This document shows positions 43,769-55,582 of a stretch of DNA of 64,000 nt, one piece after another. The position numbers and the translations under genes were made by a program. Below the pieces are notes generated by a model. The model had not been told where the DNA came from. It did not search any database and worked only from the letters and a program-made list of their open reading frames with translations. How positions within the stretch are numbered: the first letter of the stretch is position 1; each line of letters opens with the position of its first letter. Source of the DNA: Ideonella_A intermedia_A (GTDB taxonomy: Bacteria; Pseudomonadota; Gammaproteobacteria; Burkholderiales; Burkholderiaceae_C); assembly GCA_943370175.1 (NCBI GenBank), contig CALRPU020000021.1:1-64000 (forward strand). The letters run 5' to 3'.

Positions 43769-43793
43769 AAAGCCGCCTCCGGGCGGCTTTTTT
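43769..43793 (+). terminator. Rho-independent terminator
   Basis: AAAGCCGCC, loop TCCG, GGCGGCTTT followed by TTT: a 9-bp perfect stem with a six-T run, 21 bases after the lipoprotein stop. It also lies 11 bases from the stop of the convergent hydrolase gene. Confidence 0.9.
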
Positions 43794-43803
43794 GTGCCTG
43801 TCT

Positions 43804-44610
43804 TCAGCGCAGGTCCAGCCAATGCAGGCCAAGCGCGGGATCGGCCACCAGCAGGTCGTCCGGCGAAGCACCACAGCCCGCGGCCAAGGCGGCCTTGGCC
43901 AGGGTCGGGCTGTTGTTGCGCTCGCTCAGGTGGGCGCCCACCACATGCCTCAAGCCGGGATGCACGCAGGCGGCCAGGATGTCGCGGGCGATGTCGTTGG
44001 CCAAGTGACCCAGGCGGCCGCTGATCCGTGCCTTCAGCGAGGCAGGGTAGGCTGACGCTTCCAGCAAGGCTGGGTCGTGGTTGCACTCCAGCAGCAGGGC
44101 GGTGCAGTCCTGCAAATGCGCGAGGATGTGGTCGGTGGACGAGCCGGCATCGGTCAGCACCCCCAGGCGCGCATCGCCATCGTCAAACACCACCTGCAGC
44201 GGCTCGCCGGCGTCGTGGGGCACGGTGTAGGGCGTGATTCTGAGGTCGCCGACCTCGATGGCCTCGCCGTCGCGGGCGAAATTCAGCACGTCGGCGAGCC
44301 CGCCGTCCAGCGTCGGGTCGTCGGCCGTTGCCCGGGGCGCGATGTTGCGCCAGGTGCCTCGACTCATCCACAGCGGAATGCGGTGGCGGCGGGCCAGCGC
44401 GACGGCGCAGCCGACGTGGTCACCGTGCTCGTGCGTGATGAAAATGCCGTTGATCTGGTCGAGGCCCACGCCCACGCGGCCCAGCCGCGATGACAGCTCA
44501 CGCTGAGAAAAGCCACAGTCCAGCAGCACGCGGCTGGTGGTGGTGCCCGACCGTGCCTCCACCAGGGTCGCATTGCCCGTGCTGCCGCTGCCCAGGCTGG
44601 TGAAGCGCAT
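43804..44610 (-). CDS. MBL-fold metallo-hydrolase, WalJ/YycJ-like
   Basis: 268 residues from ATG 44610 (MRFTSLGSGSTGNATLV); the longer frame overlaps bamC. The start motif FTSLGSGSTGNATLVE, the zinc motif THEHGDH, the later VPHDAGEP and VLTDAGSSTDHI, and LLLECNHD are those of the YycJ/WalJ family of exonuclease-like beta-lactamase-fold enzymes. It probably acts on nucleic acid in the cytoplasm. It lies in the dapA-bamC-hydrolase order that is common in Burkholderiales, 26 bp after bamC. Confidence 0.88.
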   Translation of the reverse strand: MRFTSLGSGSTGNATLVEARSGTTTSRVLLDCGFSQRELSSRLGRVGVGLDQINGIFITHEHGDHVGCAVALARRHRIPLWMSRGTWRNIAPRATADDPTLDGGLADVLNFARDGEAIEVGDLRITPYTVPHDAGEPLQVVFDDGDARLGVLTDAGSSTDHILAHLQDCTALLLECNHDPALLEASAYPASLKARISGRLGHLANDIARDILAACVHPGLRHVVGAHLSERNNSPTLAKAALAAGCGASPDDLLVADPALGLHWLDLR

Positions 44611-44636
44611 CGGTGCCGCTGAGGCCGCGGCCCGCG

Positions 44637-45773
44637 TCACTTCAAGTCGTCGACCAGCAGGCTCACGATGCGTTTGCCGGCGGCACCGTTTTCGGGGCCG
44701 CCCTGGCTGTTCAACACCTCGACGGTGCTCTTGTCACCCTGCGATTTCACGCTGACGCGGTAGCGCGACGGGCCTTCAACCTTGCTCGATCCGAGCAGCT
44801 TGGCGAAGAAGCCGGGCTCTTCCTTGCCCGCCTGGGCCGGGTCGACATAGCGAACGTAGAACACGCCCTGGCTGCGGTCGCGGTCTTCGACCGTGAAGCC
44901 GCTGCGGTCGAGCGCCAGGCCCACACGGCGCCAGGCGCGGTCGAAGCCATCGTCCACCTCCAGCGCGGCGGCCGGCAGACTCGTCACCACCCGGGCGCGC
45001 GCGGCGGCCGTGGGCGCGGTGTTGGTGGCGGCCACGGTGGCCTTTGCCGCCTCTTCCTTGGCGCCCAGCTTGATCATCAAGCGCTGCAGCATCTCGCCTT
45101 CGAGTTGCGGGTCGCTCGGCCGCGGCTGCCAGGTGGTCTGGTCCTTCTGCGTGGTGGTGTACACCTCGGCCAGACCACGGTGACTGATGTAGACCTCGGA
45201 CCCGGTGGCGGTGCGCTCGACCCGGGTGCGGAACTTGTCGCGCTCGCCGGTCGAGTACAGGCTGTCGATCAAGCGGCCGAGGGTGCTGCGGATCAGGTCG
45301 TTCGGCAGCTTGGCGCGGTTCTCGGCCCATTCGGTTTCCATCACACCCGCCTGGGCGTCGTCCAGGGTGAGCGCCAGGTTTCGTTCCTTCCAGAACCCCT
45401 GCAACTGCGGCCACAACTGCTCCGGCGTCAGCTTGGTGCTGAGCCAGCGCTGGTTGCCCTGGCGTTCGATGCGCATGTCGCTGGCGGCCACGGCCACTGC
45501 CGTGCCCGCTTGGGCGGCTGGCGCCGCGGCGGTCTGGTAAGTGGACGCACTGACCACGGCACCCGGTTGCGGAATGCGGTTGTCACGGGCGAGCTGGGTC
45601 AGGTCCGGCGGCACCTCAAGGCCCGCGGTGCGGTTGGCCGTGCCTTTGTAGTCGACCTTGTCGCCGGCGACAAAATTCTCGACGGTCGAACAGCCCGACA
45701 AGGTCGCCAGCAGCGCTGCGATCAGGGTGAGGCCGGTGGCGTGGCGGGCGCTGTTGCGAAAAGTCTGGGACAC
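44637..45773 (-). CDS. bamC: Outer-membrane protein assembly factor BamC
   Basis: 378 residues from GTG 45773, with GGAG nine bases upstream; this start gives a lipoprotein signal peptide (TGLTLIAALLATLSGC) while the longer frame does not. The mature part begins with the extended linker VDYKGTANRTAGLEVPPDLTQL, which in BamC binds BamD. Two helix-grip domains follow (about 95-215 and 265-375), separated by an Ala/Thr-rich linker. It is part of the BAM complex that inserts beta-barrel proteins. Located between dapA and the WalJ-like gene, as expected for the order. Confidence 0.92.
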   Translation of the reverse strand: MSQTFRNSARHATGLTLIAALLATLSGCSTVENFVAGDKVDYKGTANRTAGLEVPPDLTQLARDNRIPQPGAVVSASTYQTAAAPAAQAGTAVAVAASDMRIERQGNQRWLSTKLTPEQLWPQLQGFWKERNLALTLDDAQAGVMETEWAENRAKLPNDLIRSTLGRLIDSLYSTGERDKFRTRVERTATGSEVYISHRGLAEVYTTTQKDQTTWQPRPSDPQLEGEMLQRLMIKLGAKEEAAKATVAATNTAPTAAARARVVTSLPAAALEVDDGFDRAWRRVGLALDRSGFTVEDRDRSQGVFYVRYVDPAQAGKEEPGFFAKLLGSSKVEGPSRYRVSVKSQGDKSTVEVLNSQGGPENGAAGKRIVSLLVDDLK

Positions 45774-45892
45774 GTTGGAAATCTCCAGGGATGCCAAGGT
45801 GAGGGCACCGGGATGGGGTGGACGCCAAAGGCGTGGGGGTCTCGCCAACGGCGTGAGGTGAGCGCTCGGGTGGGGGCGTCGTTGGCCGCAGC

Positions 45893-46774
45893 TCACGCCA
45901 GCCCGGCATCGGCCATCGCTTGTGCGACGGTGGCCTGGCCGGCGGTGGTCAGTGGGGTGATGGGCAGGCGCAAGCCGGCGCCGCACTTGCCCAGCTTGGC
46001 GAGCGCCCACTTGGTGGGTGCCGGGCTGGGCTCGCAGAACAACTGCTTGTGAAGGGGCAGCAACTTCAGGTGCAATGCGGTGGCCTCGCGCACGCGGCCC
46101 TCGATGGCGGCGATGCACAGGTCGTGCATGGCGCGGGGTGCCACATTCGCGGTCACGCTGACGTTGCCTTTGCCGCCCAGCAGCATCAGCGCCACGGCGG
46201 TGGAGTCGTCACCCGAGTAGACCGAAAAGCCCGCCGGCGCCTGCTTGATCAGCCAGGCCGCGCGCGCGATGTCGCCGGTGGCCTCCTTGATGCCGAACAC
46301 GCCGGGCAGCTGGGCACAGCGCAGGGCGGTCTCGGGCTGCATGTCCGCCACGGTTCGGCTGGGCACGTTGTAGAGCATCATCGGCAGGTCGACCGCTTCG
46401 GCGATGGCCCTGAAGTGCTGGTAGATGCCTTCTTGCGACGGCTTGTTGTAGTACGGCACGACGGACAAGCTGCAGTCCGCGCCGACCTGCTTGGCGAAAG
46501 CGGCCAGGGCGATGGCTTCGCGGGTGGAATTGCCACCCGCGCCCGCCATGACGGGCACCCGGCCTGCGGCATGTTGTACGGCCACGCGGATGATCTCGCA
46601 GTGCTCCTCGACCGAGACGGTGGGAGATTCGCCGGTGGTGCCGACCACGCCGAGGCAATCGGTGCCTTCGGCGATGTGCCAGTCGATGAGGCTGCGCAGC
46701 GCGTCATAGTCGACGCGACCGTCGTCGTGCATCGGCGTGACGAGCGCGACTATGCTTCCAACCAAGGGGTTCAT
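45893..46774 (-). CDS. dapA: 4-hydroxy-tetrahydrodipicolinate synthase
   Basis: 293 residues from ATG 46774. Schiff-base Lys163 (GIKEATGD), Tyr135 and Arg140 (LYNVPSRT), and the TTGESPT motif (46-52) are all present. PYYNKPSQEGIYQHF is also conserved. It condenses pyruvate with aspartate semialdehyde, the first dedicated step to lysine and meso-diaminopimelate. The frame continues upstream but the initial MNPLVGSIVALVTP is the standard start. bamC follows after 119 bp. Confidence 0.96.
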   Translation of the reverse strand: MNPLVGSIVALVTPMHDDGRVDYDALRSLIDWHIAEGTDCLGVVGTTGESPTVSVEEHCEIIRVAVQHAAGRVPVMAGAGGNSTREAIALAAFAKQVGADCSLSVVPYYNKPSQEGIYQHFRAIAEAVDLPMMLYNVPSRTVADMQPETALRCAQLPGVFGIKEATGDIARAAWLIKQAPAGFSVYSGDDSTAVALMLLGGKGNVSVTANVAPRAMHDLCIAAIEGRVREATALHLKLLPLHKQLFCEPSPAPTKWALAKLGKCGAGLRLPITPLTTAGQATVAQAMADAGLA

Positions 46775-46841
46775 TCGGAGCTTCCTTCGCAATCCGCGGA
46801 TTTTAGCCGCCGCGGCATGGGGCCTTCGGCGGGCTTGCGGC

Positions 46842-47501
46842 TCACAACGTGTCGCGGGGGCCGGCCGCCGACAGCGACGCGCCGAAGCCCGCACCCGTAC
46901 CCCCGCCTGCACCCACCGCCGGCGCGCGCGCGGCCACCCGCTGCACTGCGCGCACCGGGTCGACCAACCAGCCGTTCTCGTAGGCGATGAGGTGCAGGCC
47001 ACTGCAGCGCTCCATCAGTTCGCCGTGGGCCAGCAGGAAGTCCGGGTTGCTGGGGCGACCCACCTGCGCGTGGTCGATGTTGAAGGTTTCGTAGATCAGC
47101 AGCCCGCCTGGGGCGAGGCTGGCCAGCAGGGTGGGCCACAACGGGCGCCAAAGGTAGTTGGTGACCACGACCGCGTCGAACTGTCGCCCTGGCAGCGGCC
47201 ACGCCGCGCCTTCGATGTCGGCTTGAACCCGCTCGACGACGCCGGCCGCACCGCGCAAGCTGTCCAGCGCAGCGCCGTCGCGTTCGACGCCGCTGACGCG
47301 CCAACCCTGTTCGCCCAGCCAGCGCGCGTGCCGGCCCGCGCCACAGGCAACGTCCAGCACGGTGGCGCCCGGCCTGGGCAGTGCGGCCCAGCGCTGGACC
47401 CAGGGCGACGGCGCGCCGGCACCGTGGGGCATGGGGGGGTGCTTGAGCGCCTCGCGACCCGGCGCCGTCGGGCGGCCGGCAGGCGTGTCATCGTCTGTCA
47501 C
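46842..47501 (-). CDS. Class I SAM-dependent methyltransferase
   Basis: 219 residues from GTG 47501, whose GTGA overlaps the stop of the small upstream ORF; GTG at 47513 is an alternative. SAM-binding motif I is VLDVACGAGRHARWL, with Glu of SGVERDG at the end of strand 2 and FDAVVVTNYLWRPLWPTLLASLAPGGLLIYETF for motifs II/III. It resembles TehB/UbiE-like small-molecule methyltransferases. The substrate is unknown. The last 30 residues are Ala/Gly-rich. Confidence 0.85.
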   Translation of the reverse strand: MTDDDTPAGRPTAPGREALKHPPMPHGAGAPSPWVQRWAALPRPGATVLDVACGAGRHARWLGEQGWRVSGVERDGAALDSLRGAAGVVERVQADIEGAAWPLPGRQFDAVVVTNYLWRPLWPTLLASLAPGGLLIYETFNIDHAQVGRPSNPDFLLAHGELMERCSGLHLIAYENGWLVDPVRAVQRVAARAPAVGAGGGTGAGFGASLSAAGPRDTL

Positions 47502-47644
47502 AGGCAGGACCACAGTTGTTGCGCCAATCGAACGGCCATGTCAGGTTGCAAGTAGGCCAGGAACACGCCGCCGAGCGTTGCCAACGCAGCCAACGCGCCC
47601 ACCATGCGCGCCAGACGTTGACGGTTGGGGGACGGCGTTGCCAT
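47498..47644 (-). CDS. Small single-pass membrane protein (48 residues)
   Basis: ATG 47644 to TGA 47498 encodes MATPSPNRQRLARM, a hydrophobic segment VGALAALATLGGVFLAYL (about 15-32), then a short tail ending in LWSCL. Positive residues before the helix suggest the N-terminus stays inside. It sits 4 bases after the MFS transporter stop and overlaps the methyltransferase start by four bases, so the three genes form one coupled unit. Such short ORFs are missed by length cut-offs. No family is recognised. Confidence 0.65.
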   Translation of the reverse strand: MATPSPNRQRLARMVGALAALATLGGVFLAYLQPDMAVRLAQQLWSCL

Positions 47645-47648
47645 GGAC

Positions 47649-48869
47649 TCAGGCCGCGGCGGGCTTCAGCCGCTGGATGGCCGCCTCGCGCACCGGCAGG
47701 TTCGCCAATGCCGCGAACATGCCCAGCGCCACGGCGATCCACCAGACCACATCGTAGCTGCCGGTCATGTCGTACAAGCGGCCACCCAGCCACACGCCGA
47801 GGAAGCTGCCCACCTGGTGGCTCAGGAACACGAAGCCGCCCAACATCGACAGGTACTGCACGCCGAAGATCTGGGCCACGACCGCATTGGTCGGCGGCAC
47901 GGTTGACAGCCACAACACGCCCATCAAGGCGGCGAACACGTAGACGCTCATGGGCGTCAGCGGCGACAACAGGAAGCCGACGATCACCACCGAGCGCAGC
48001 GCGTAGATGCCGGACAAAATGAACTTCTTGGGCATGCGTTGGCCCAGCGAGCCGGCGGCGTAGGTGCCCAGCACGTTGAACAAGCCGATCAGCGCCAGCG
48101 CGGTGGTGGCCACCTCAGGGCCCAGGCCCTTGTCCTTCAAGTAGCTGGGCATGTGCACGCCAATGAACACCACCTGGAAGCCGCACACGAAGTAACCGGC
48201 CATCAGCCAACGAAAGCTCGGGTAGCGGAAGGCCTCGCGCAGCGCCTCGCCAATGCTTTGCTGCACGCCCACCCGCGCTGGCGCCGGCGGCTCGCGCAGG
48301 CCCAGGGCCAGCGGGGCGATGAACAGCGCCAGCGCCCCCAGCACGAACAAGGCCTCTTGCCAGCCGATCGAGCCGATCAAGCCGTTCTCCACCGGCACCA
48401 TCAGGAATTGACCAAACGAGCCCGCGGCGGCCGTCACGCCCATGGCCCAGCTGCGCTTCTCCGGTGCCACTTGTCGGCCGATGACGCCATAAACCACCGC
48501 GTAGGTGGTGCCCGACTGGGCCATGCCCAACAGCAGCCCTGCGCTGCCCATGAAAGCCAGCCCGCTGGTGGACAAACCCATCAGCACGAGACCGCTGGCG
48601 TACAGCAGGCTGCCGACGATCAGCACGCGGAATGCGCCATGGCGGTCGGCCAGGGCGCCGGCCACCGGCCCGGCCAGGCCCCAGGCCAAGTTCTGCACGG
48701 CCAGGGCCAGGGCGAAGGTCTCCCGCGTCCAGCCGCGGTCCATCGTGATGGGTTGCAACCACAGGCCGAAACCGTGCCGGATGCCCATGGACAAGGTGAC
48801 GATGAAGGCACCACACACCAGCACCTGGGTCATGGACAGCCGCATCGGCGCCTGGGGAGAGGAAGTCAT
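47649..48869 (-). CDS. MFS transporter
   Basis: 406 residues from ATG 48869 (MTSSPQAPMRLSMTQVLV). Twelve predicted helices; motif A-like GALADRHGAFRVLIVGS lies between helices 2 and 3. IRHGFGLWLQPITMDRGWTRETFALALAVQNLAWGLAGP resembles the monocarboxylate/oxalate-formate antiporter-like branch common in Burkholderiales. Likely exports or imports an organic acid; substrate unknown. It diverges from parE across 105 bp and heads the MFS-small ORF-methyltransferase unit. Confidence 0.87.
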   Translation of the reverse strand: MTSSPQAPMRLSMTQVLVCGAFIVTLSMGIRHGFGLWLQPITMDRGWTRETFALALAVQNLAWGLAGPVAGALADRHGAFRVLIVGSLLYASGLVLMGLSTSGLAFMGSAGLLLGMAQSGTTYAVVYGVIGRQVAPEKRSWAMGVTAAAGSFGQFLMVPVENGLIGSIGWQEALFVLGALALFIAPLALGLREPPAPARVGVQQSIGEALREAFRYPSFRWLMAGYFVCGFQVVFIGVHMPSYLKDKGLGPEVATTALALIGLFNVLGTYAAGSLGQRMPKKFILSGIYALRSVVIVGFLLSPLTPMSVYVFAALMGVLWLSTVPPTNAVVAQIFGVQYLSMLGGFVFLSHQVGSFLGVWLGGRLYDMTGSYDVVWWIAVALGMFAALANLPVREAAIQRLKPAAA

Positions 48870-48974
48870 GCCGCCACTGTATCCATTTCCAGCGTCGCGG
48901 GCTGTCGGGCAAGGGACACGGCGGCATGGCACGGCGGCGGGACAACGCGGCGCACCCACCTAGAATCCGCCGCC

Positions 48975-50940
<1,966 letters not shown>

Positions 50941-50948
<8 letters not shown>

Positions 50949-51486
50949 CGCGGTGGACCCTGTCGCGGCCGTGGCGCCCCGCTTGCGGCTGCGCCCGACC
51001 ATGCTGTCCGACCTCGATTTCGTGATCTCGGTCGAGCAGGACCCCGCCAACCAGCCCTTCATCACGCCGTGGGAGCGCATCCAGCACGAGGGCGCGGTGC
51101 GCTTTCCCGACTTCCGGCACTTCATCGTCGAGTCGGGTGCCGACTTGCGTGCCAGCGGCTTCGTGATCCTGCAAGGTTGCCGCAACCCGCATCACTCGGT
51201 CGAGTTGAAGCGGCTGGTCCTGTTGCCGTTGGTGCAGGGCGCGGGTCTGGGCCGGGCTTGCCTGCGGCTGCTGGCGCAGATGGCCTTTCGCGACCTGCAC
51301 GCACACCGCTTCTGGCTGGATGTGAAGGCCTTGAACCTGCGCGCCCAGTCGCTGTACCGCAGCGAGGGCTTCATCGAGGAAGGCCGCCTGCGCGACAGCG
51401 TGAAGACCGCCCAGGGCTACGACTCCCTGATCGTCATGTCGATGCTGGAATCGGAACACCTCGCCCGGCAGGCGGCCGCCCATTGA
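50941..51486 (+). CDS. GNAT-family acetyltransferase
   Basis: 181 residues; the start ATG lies inside parE, overlapping its end by 8 bp. GNAT features: LRLRPTMLSDLDFVISVEQDPAN, ELKRLVLLPLVQGAGLGRACLRLLAQMAF (V-loop Q/RxxGxG/A as QGAGLG) and FWLDVKALNLRAQSLYRSEGFIEEGRLRD. It resembles RimJ/RimL-type acetyltransferases acting on protein N-termini or small molecules. Wedged between parE and parC and translationally coupled to parE, but no functional link to topology is known. Confidence 0.87.
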
Positions 51487-51548
51487 TTTGCCGTGCGCTG
51501 GTGGAGCTTCTTGACCGCACCTGCCGCACCGTCCCTTGATTCAAGACC

Positions 51549-53858
<2,310 letters not shown>

Positions 53859-54100
53859 GGGCCGTGGAATGGGGGTTTGACGGGGGTTTTCGCTACAAGT
53901 TGAAACGATCTTGCGCTCCAGCTGGCCTCACCATCGACCGATCCAAAGCAGGCGTGGCGTGCCCGTTGGACCGGCGGGTGCGGTGCCCGACGGGCGCAAT
54001 GCGGCCCTTGCCACCGCAGTGTTCGGCGCCGACGCTGCGACGGGCCGGGTGAACCACGCCGAACGGTGCGCTTCGGTGCATTGGCGTACACCACCAGCGA

Positions 54101-54540
54101 CGCGGACCCCATTTGGCGCTTTCGGCACCGGCACCAGGGCGGGCAAGCTGCGAGAGCCGGTGCTGATGTTCGCCCGGGCGTTCAGTGCGCTGAACGAGCG
54201 CAGCGATGGCGAGGCCCTGACCCGGTGGTGGGGTGAGTCGCTGCGTTGGCAGGTGTTCCGGCCGCCGTCGGTCTTCAACTTCTGCCCGCCCGATGACCCG
54301 GTGCCGAGCTCGACCTTGACCGGCCTGGCTTTCGGATGGCGCAACGCGAACACCGCGCCCGCGCGACTGAACCACCTCACTGACCAGTCCGGCGGCGGAG
54401 CGCTGCACCATCGTCACCGCCGTCGCAGTCCTTCACCGCGTCAAAAGGCGCCGCATGGCGCAGCGAGCGCGTCAAGCAGGCCGCCGACCTGGTGTGGTGC
54501 TGGCCACACCGCATCTTCAAGTCCAGCGCCGAGTTGTCCA
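54101..54540 (+). pseudogene. Remnant of a DUF1800 protein C-terminus
   Basis: In one frame, about 54113-54385, the translation reads GKLREPVLMFARAFSALNERSDGEALTRWW, then VFRPPSVFNFCPPDDPVP and NANTAPARLNHLTD. This follows the C-terminal part of DUF1800 proteins (GKLREP, RPPSVFNFFxP, then the closing helix). Near 54440-54535 pieces of the expected ending (RVKQAADLVxxxPHxQVQR) appear split over two other frames, so at least two frameshifts are present. No start or N-terminal two thirds is left. The 53859-54100 stretch just after parC shows nothing recognisable. Confidence 0.7.
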
Positions 54541-54840
54541 TGACGAACAACTTCCTGTTCCTGAACGGTCGCGATGGGCTGCGTCGCAGTGATTTGCCGT
54601 GCGGCGCCGTCGGCCTGGGTGCCTTGAGCCGCCTGCTGGCGGTCAGCGGTCCGGCGCGAGCGGCCGACTGCAAAGCCCTGGTCTGCATCTTTCCGTGCGG
54701 GGGCAACGACGGCATGAACATGGTGGTGCCCACCGACGCGACCCCACCACCGGACAGCATGCCAACTCGCTCAAGACGCTCGGCGACGCGCTGGCGCTGG
54801 GCGGTGAGGTGAGGTGCGGTGCGGTGCGGTGCGCGGGACG
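54540..54840 (+). pseudogene. Remnant of a DUF1501 protein N-terminus
   Basis: From ATG 54540 the frame gives MTNNFLFLNGRDGLRRSDLP, then GALSRLLAVSGPARAADCKALVCIFPCGGNDGMNMVVPTD, matching the Tat-like leader and first strand of DUF1501 proteins (LVCIFLFGGNDxNNMVVP). After about 54745 the match continues only in another frame (ANSLKTLGDALALG), then breaks up into GGTGC repeats. About 350 residues are missing. DUF1800 and DUF1501 genes normally form a pair in this order, which supports both calls. 54841-55028 holds no recognisable gene. Confidence 0.72.
54803..54832. repeat. Pentanucleotide tandem repeat
   Basis: Six 5-bp units: GGTGA twice, then GGTGC four times, inside the decayed DUF1501 remnant. 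It is probably a slippage product; not in a coding frame that matters now. Confidence 0.8.
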
Positions 54841-55002
54841 CCAGCTGCGGCCTGACCCGGAACTGGTGCTGGGCGGGCCCGACGACGTCGGCGTTCCGAC
54901 CCGGGCGCGCCAAAGGCGCTGGATTCCGGGCCTGTCGGTGGACCCGTCGCGCCGGTCTGAGCCTGCCATCGGGCGCAGACTGCAGGCCGCCAGTGGCCCA
55001 CC

Positions 55003-55049
55003 GCCTTCAAACGGGCCTCGAACGGCCTTCAAAGGGCCTTCAAACGGCC
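55003..55049. repeat. Imperfect 10-12-bp tandem repeat at the aroQ 3' end
   Basis: Four units of GCCTTCAAACGG, GCCTCGAACG, GCCTTCAAAGG and GCCTTCAAACG (plus strand) span the aroQ stop codon, which lies at 55029-55031. Slippage here can change the last residues of AroQ. Confidence 0.7.
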
Positions 55050-55475
55050 ACTGTCCACGAGGTAGCGCAGCGCCATGCCGTAGCCGTGCACGCCGAAACC
55101 AGCCAGCACGCCGACGGCGATCGCGCTGAGGAACGAGTGATGGCGGAAGGCCTCGCGCTGGTGCACGTTGCTGATGTGCACCTCGACGAACGGGATCGCC
55201 ACCGCGGCCAGCGCGTCGCGCAGCGCGACGCTGGTGTGGGTCAGGCCCCCGGGGTTGATGACGATGGCGTCCACCGTGCCACGCGCGGCGTGAATGCGGT
55301 CGATCAAGGCACCTTCATGGTTGCTTTGGAAGCAGTTGATTGCCACGCCCAGCGCGGCGGCTTGCGCGGCAAGCGTCGCTTCGACCTCGGGGAGCGTGGT
55401 GGCGCCGTAGGTCTGCGGCTCGCGCGTGCCCAGCAGGTTGAGGTTTGGCCCGTTCAGGACCAGCAACTTGTTCAT
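55029..55475 (-). CDS. aroQ: Type II 3-dehydroquinate dehydratase
   Basis: 148 residues from ATG 55475. Catalytic Tyr23 (REPQTYGATTL), Asn75 and His80 (INPGGLTHTSVALRDAL) and His100 with Arg107/Arg111 (VEVHISNVHQREAFRHHS) are present. It removes water from 3-dehydroquinate in the shikimate pathway. The usual neighbours accB/accC are absent; instead it lies between the degraded DUF1800/DUF1501 region and a monooxygenase gene, 107 bp downstream of the latter. The C-terminal residues GRLKAL are encoded by the tandem repeat noted separately. Confidence 0.94.
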   Translation of the reverse strand: MNKLLVLNGPNLNLLGTREPQTYGATTLPEVEATLAAQAAALGVAINCFQSNHEGALIDRIHAARGTVDAIVINPGGLTHTSVALRDALAAVAIPFVEVHISNVHQREAFRHHSFLSAIAVGVLAGFGVHGYGMALRYLVDSGRLKAL

Positions 55476-55582
55476 CGATCGCCTCCGTCGTGCAGTGGCG
55501 ATTGTCTGCGAGTGCGGCGCGCGGGGACAGGGCGCGCGCCGTTCGCCACGTCGGCCAAGGGCGCGCGCCCAGCACTGGCCGC

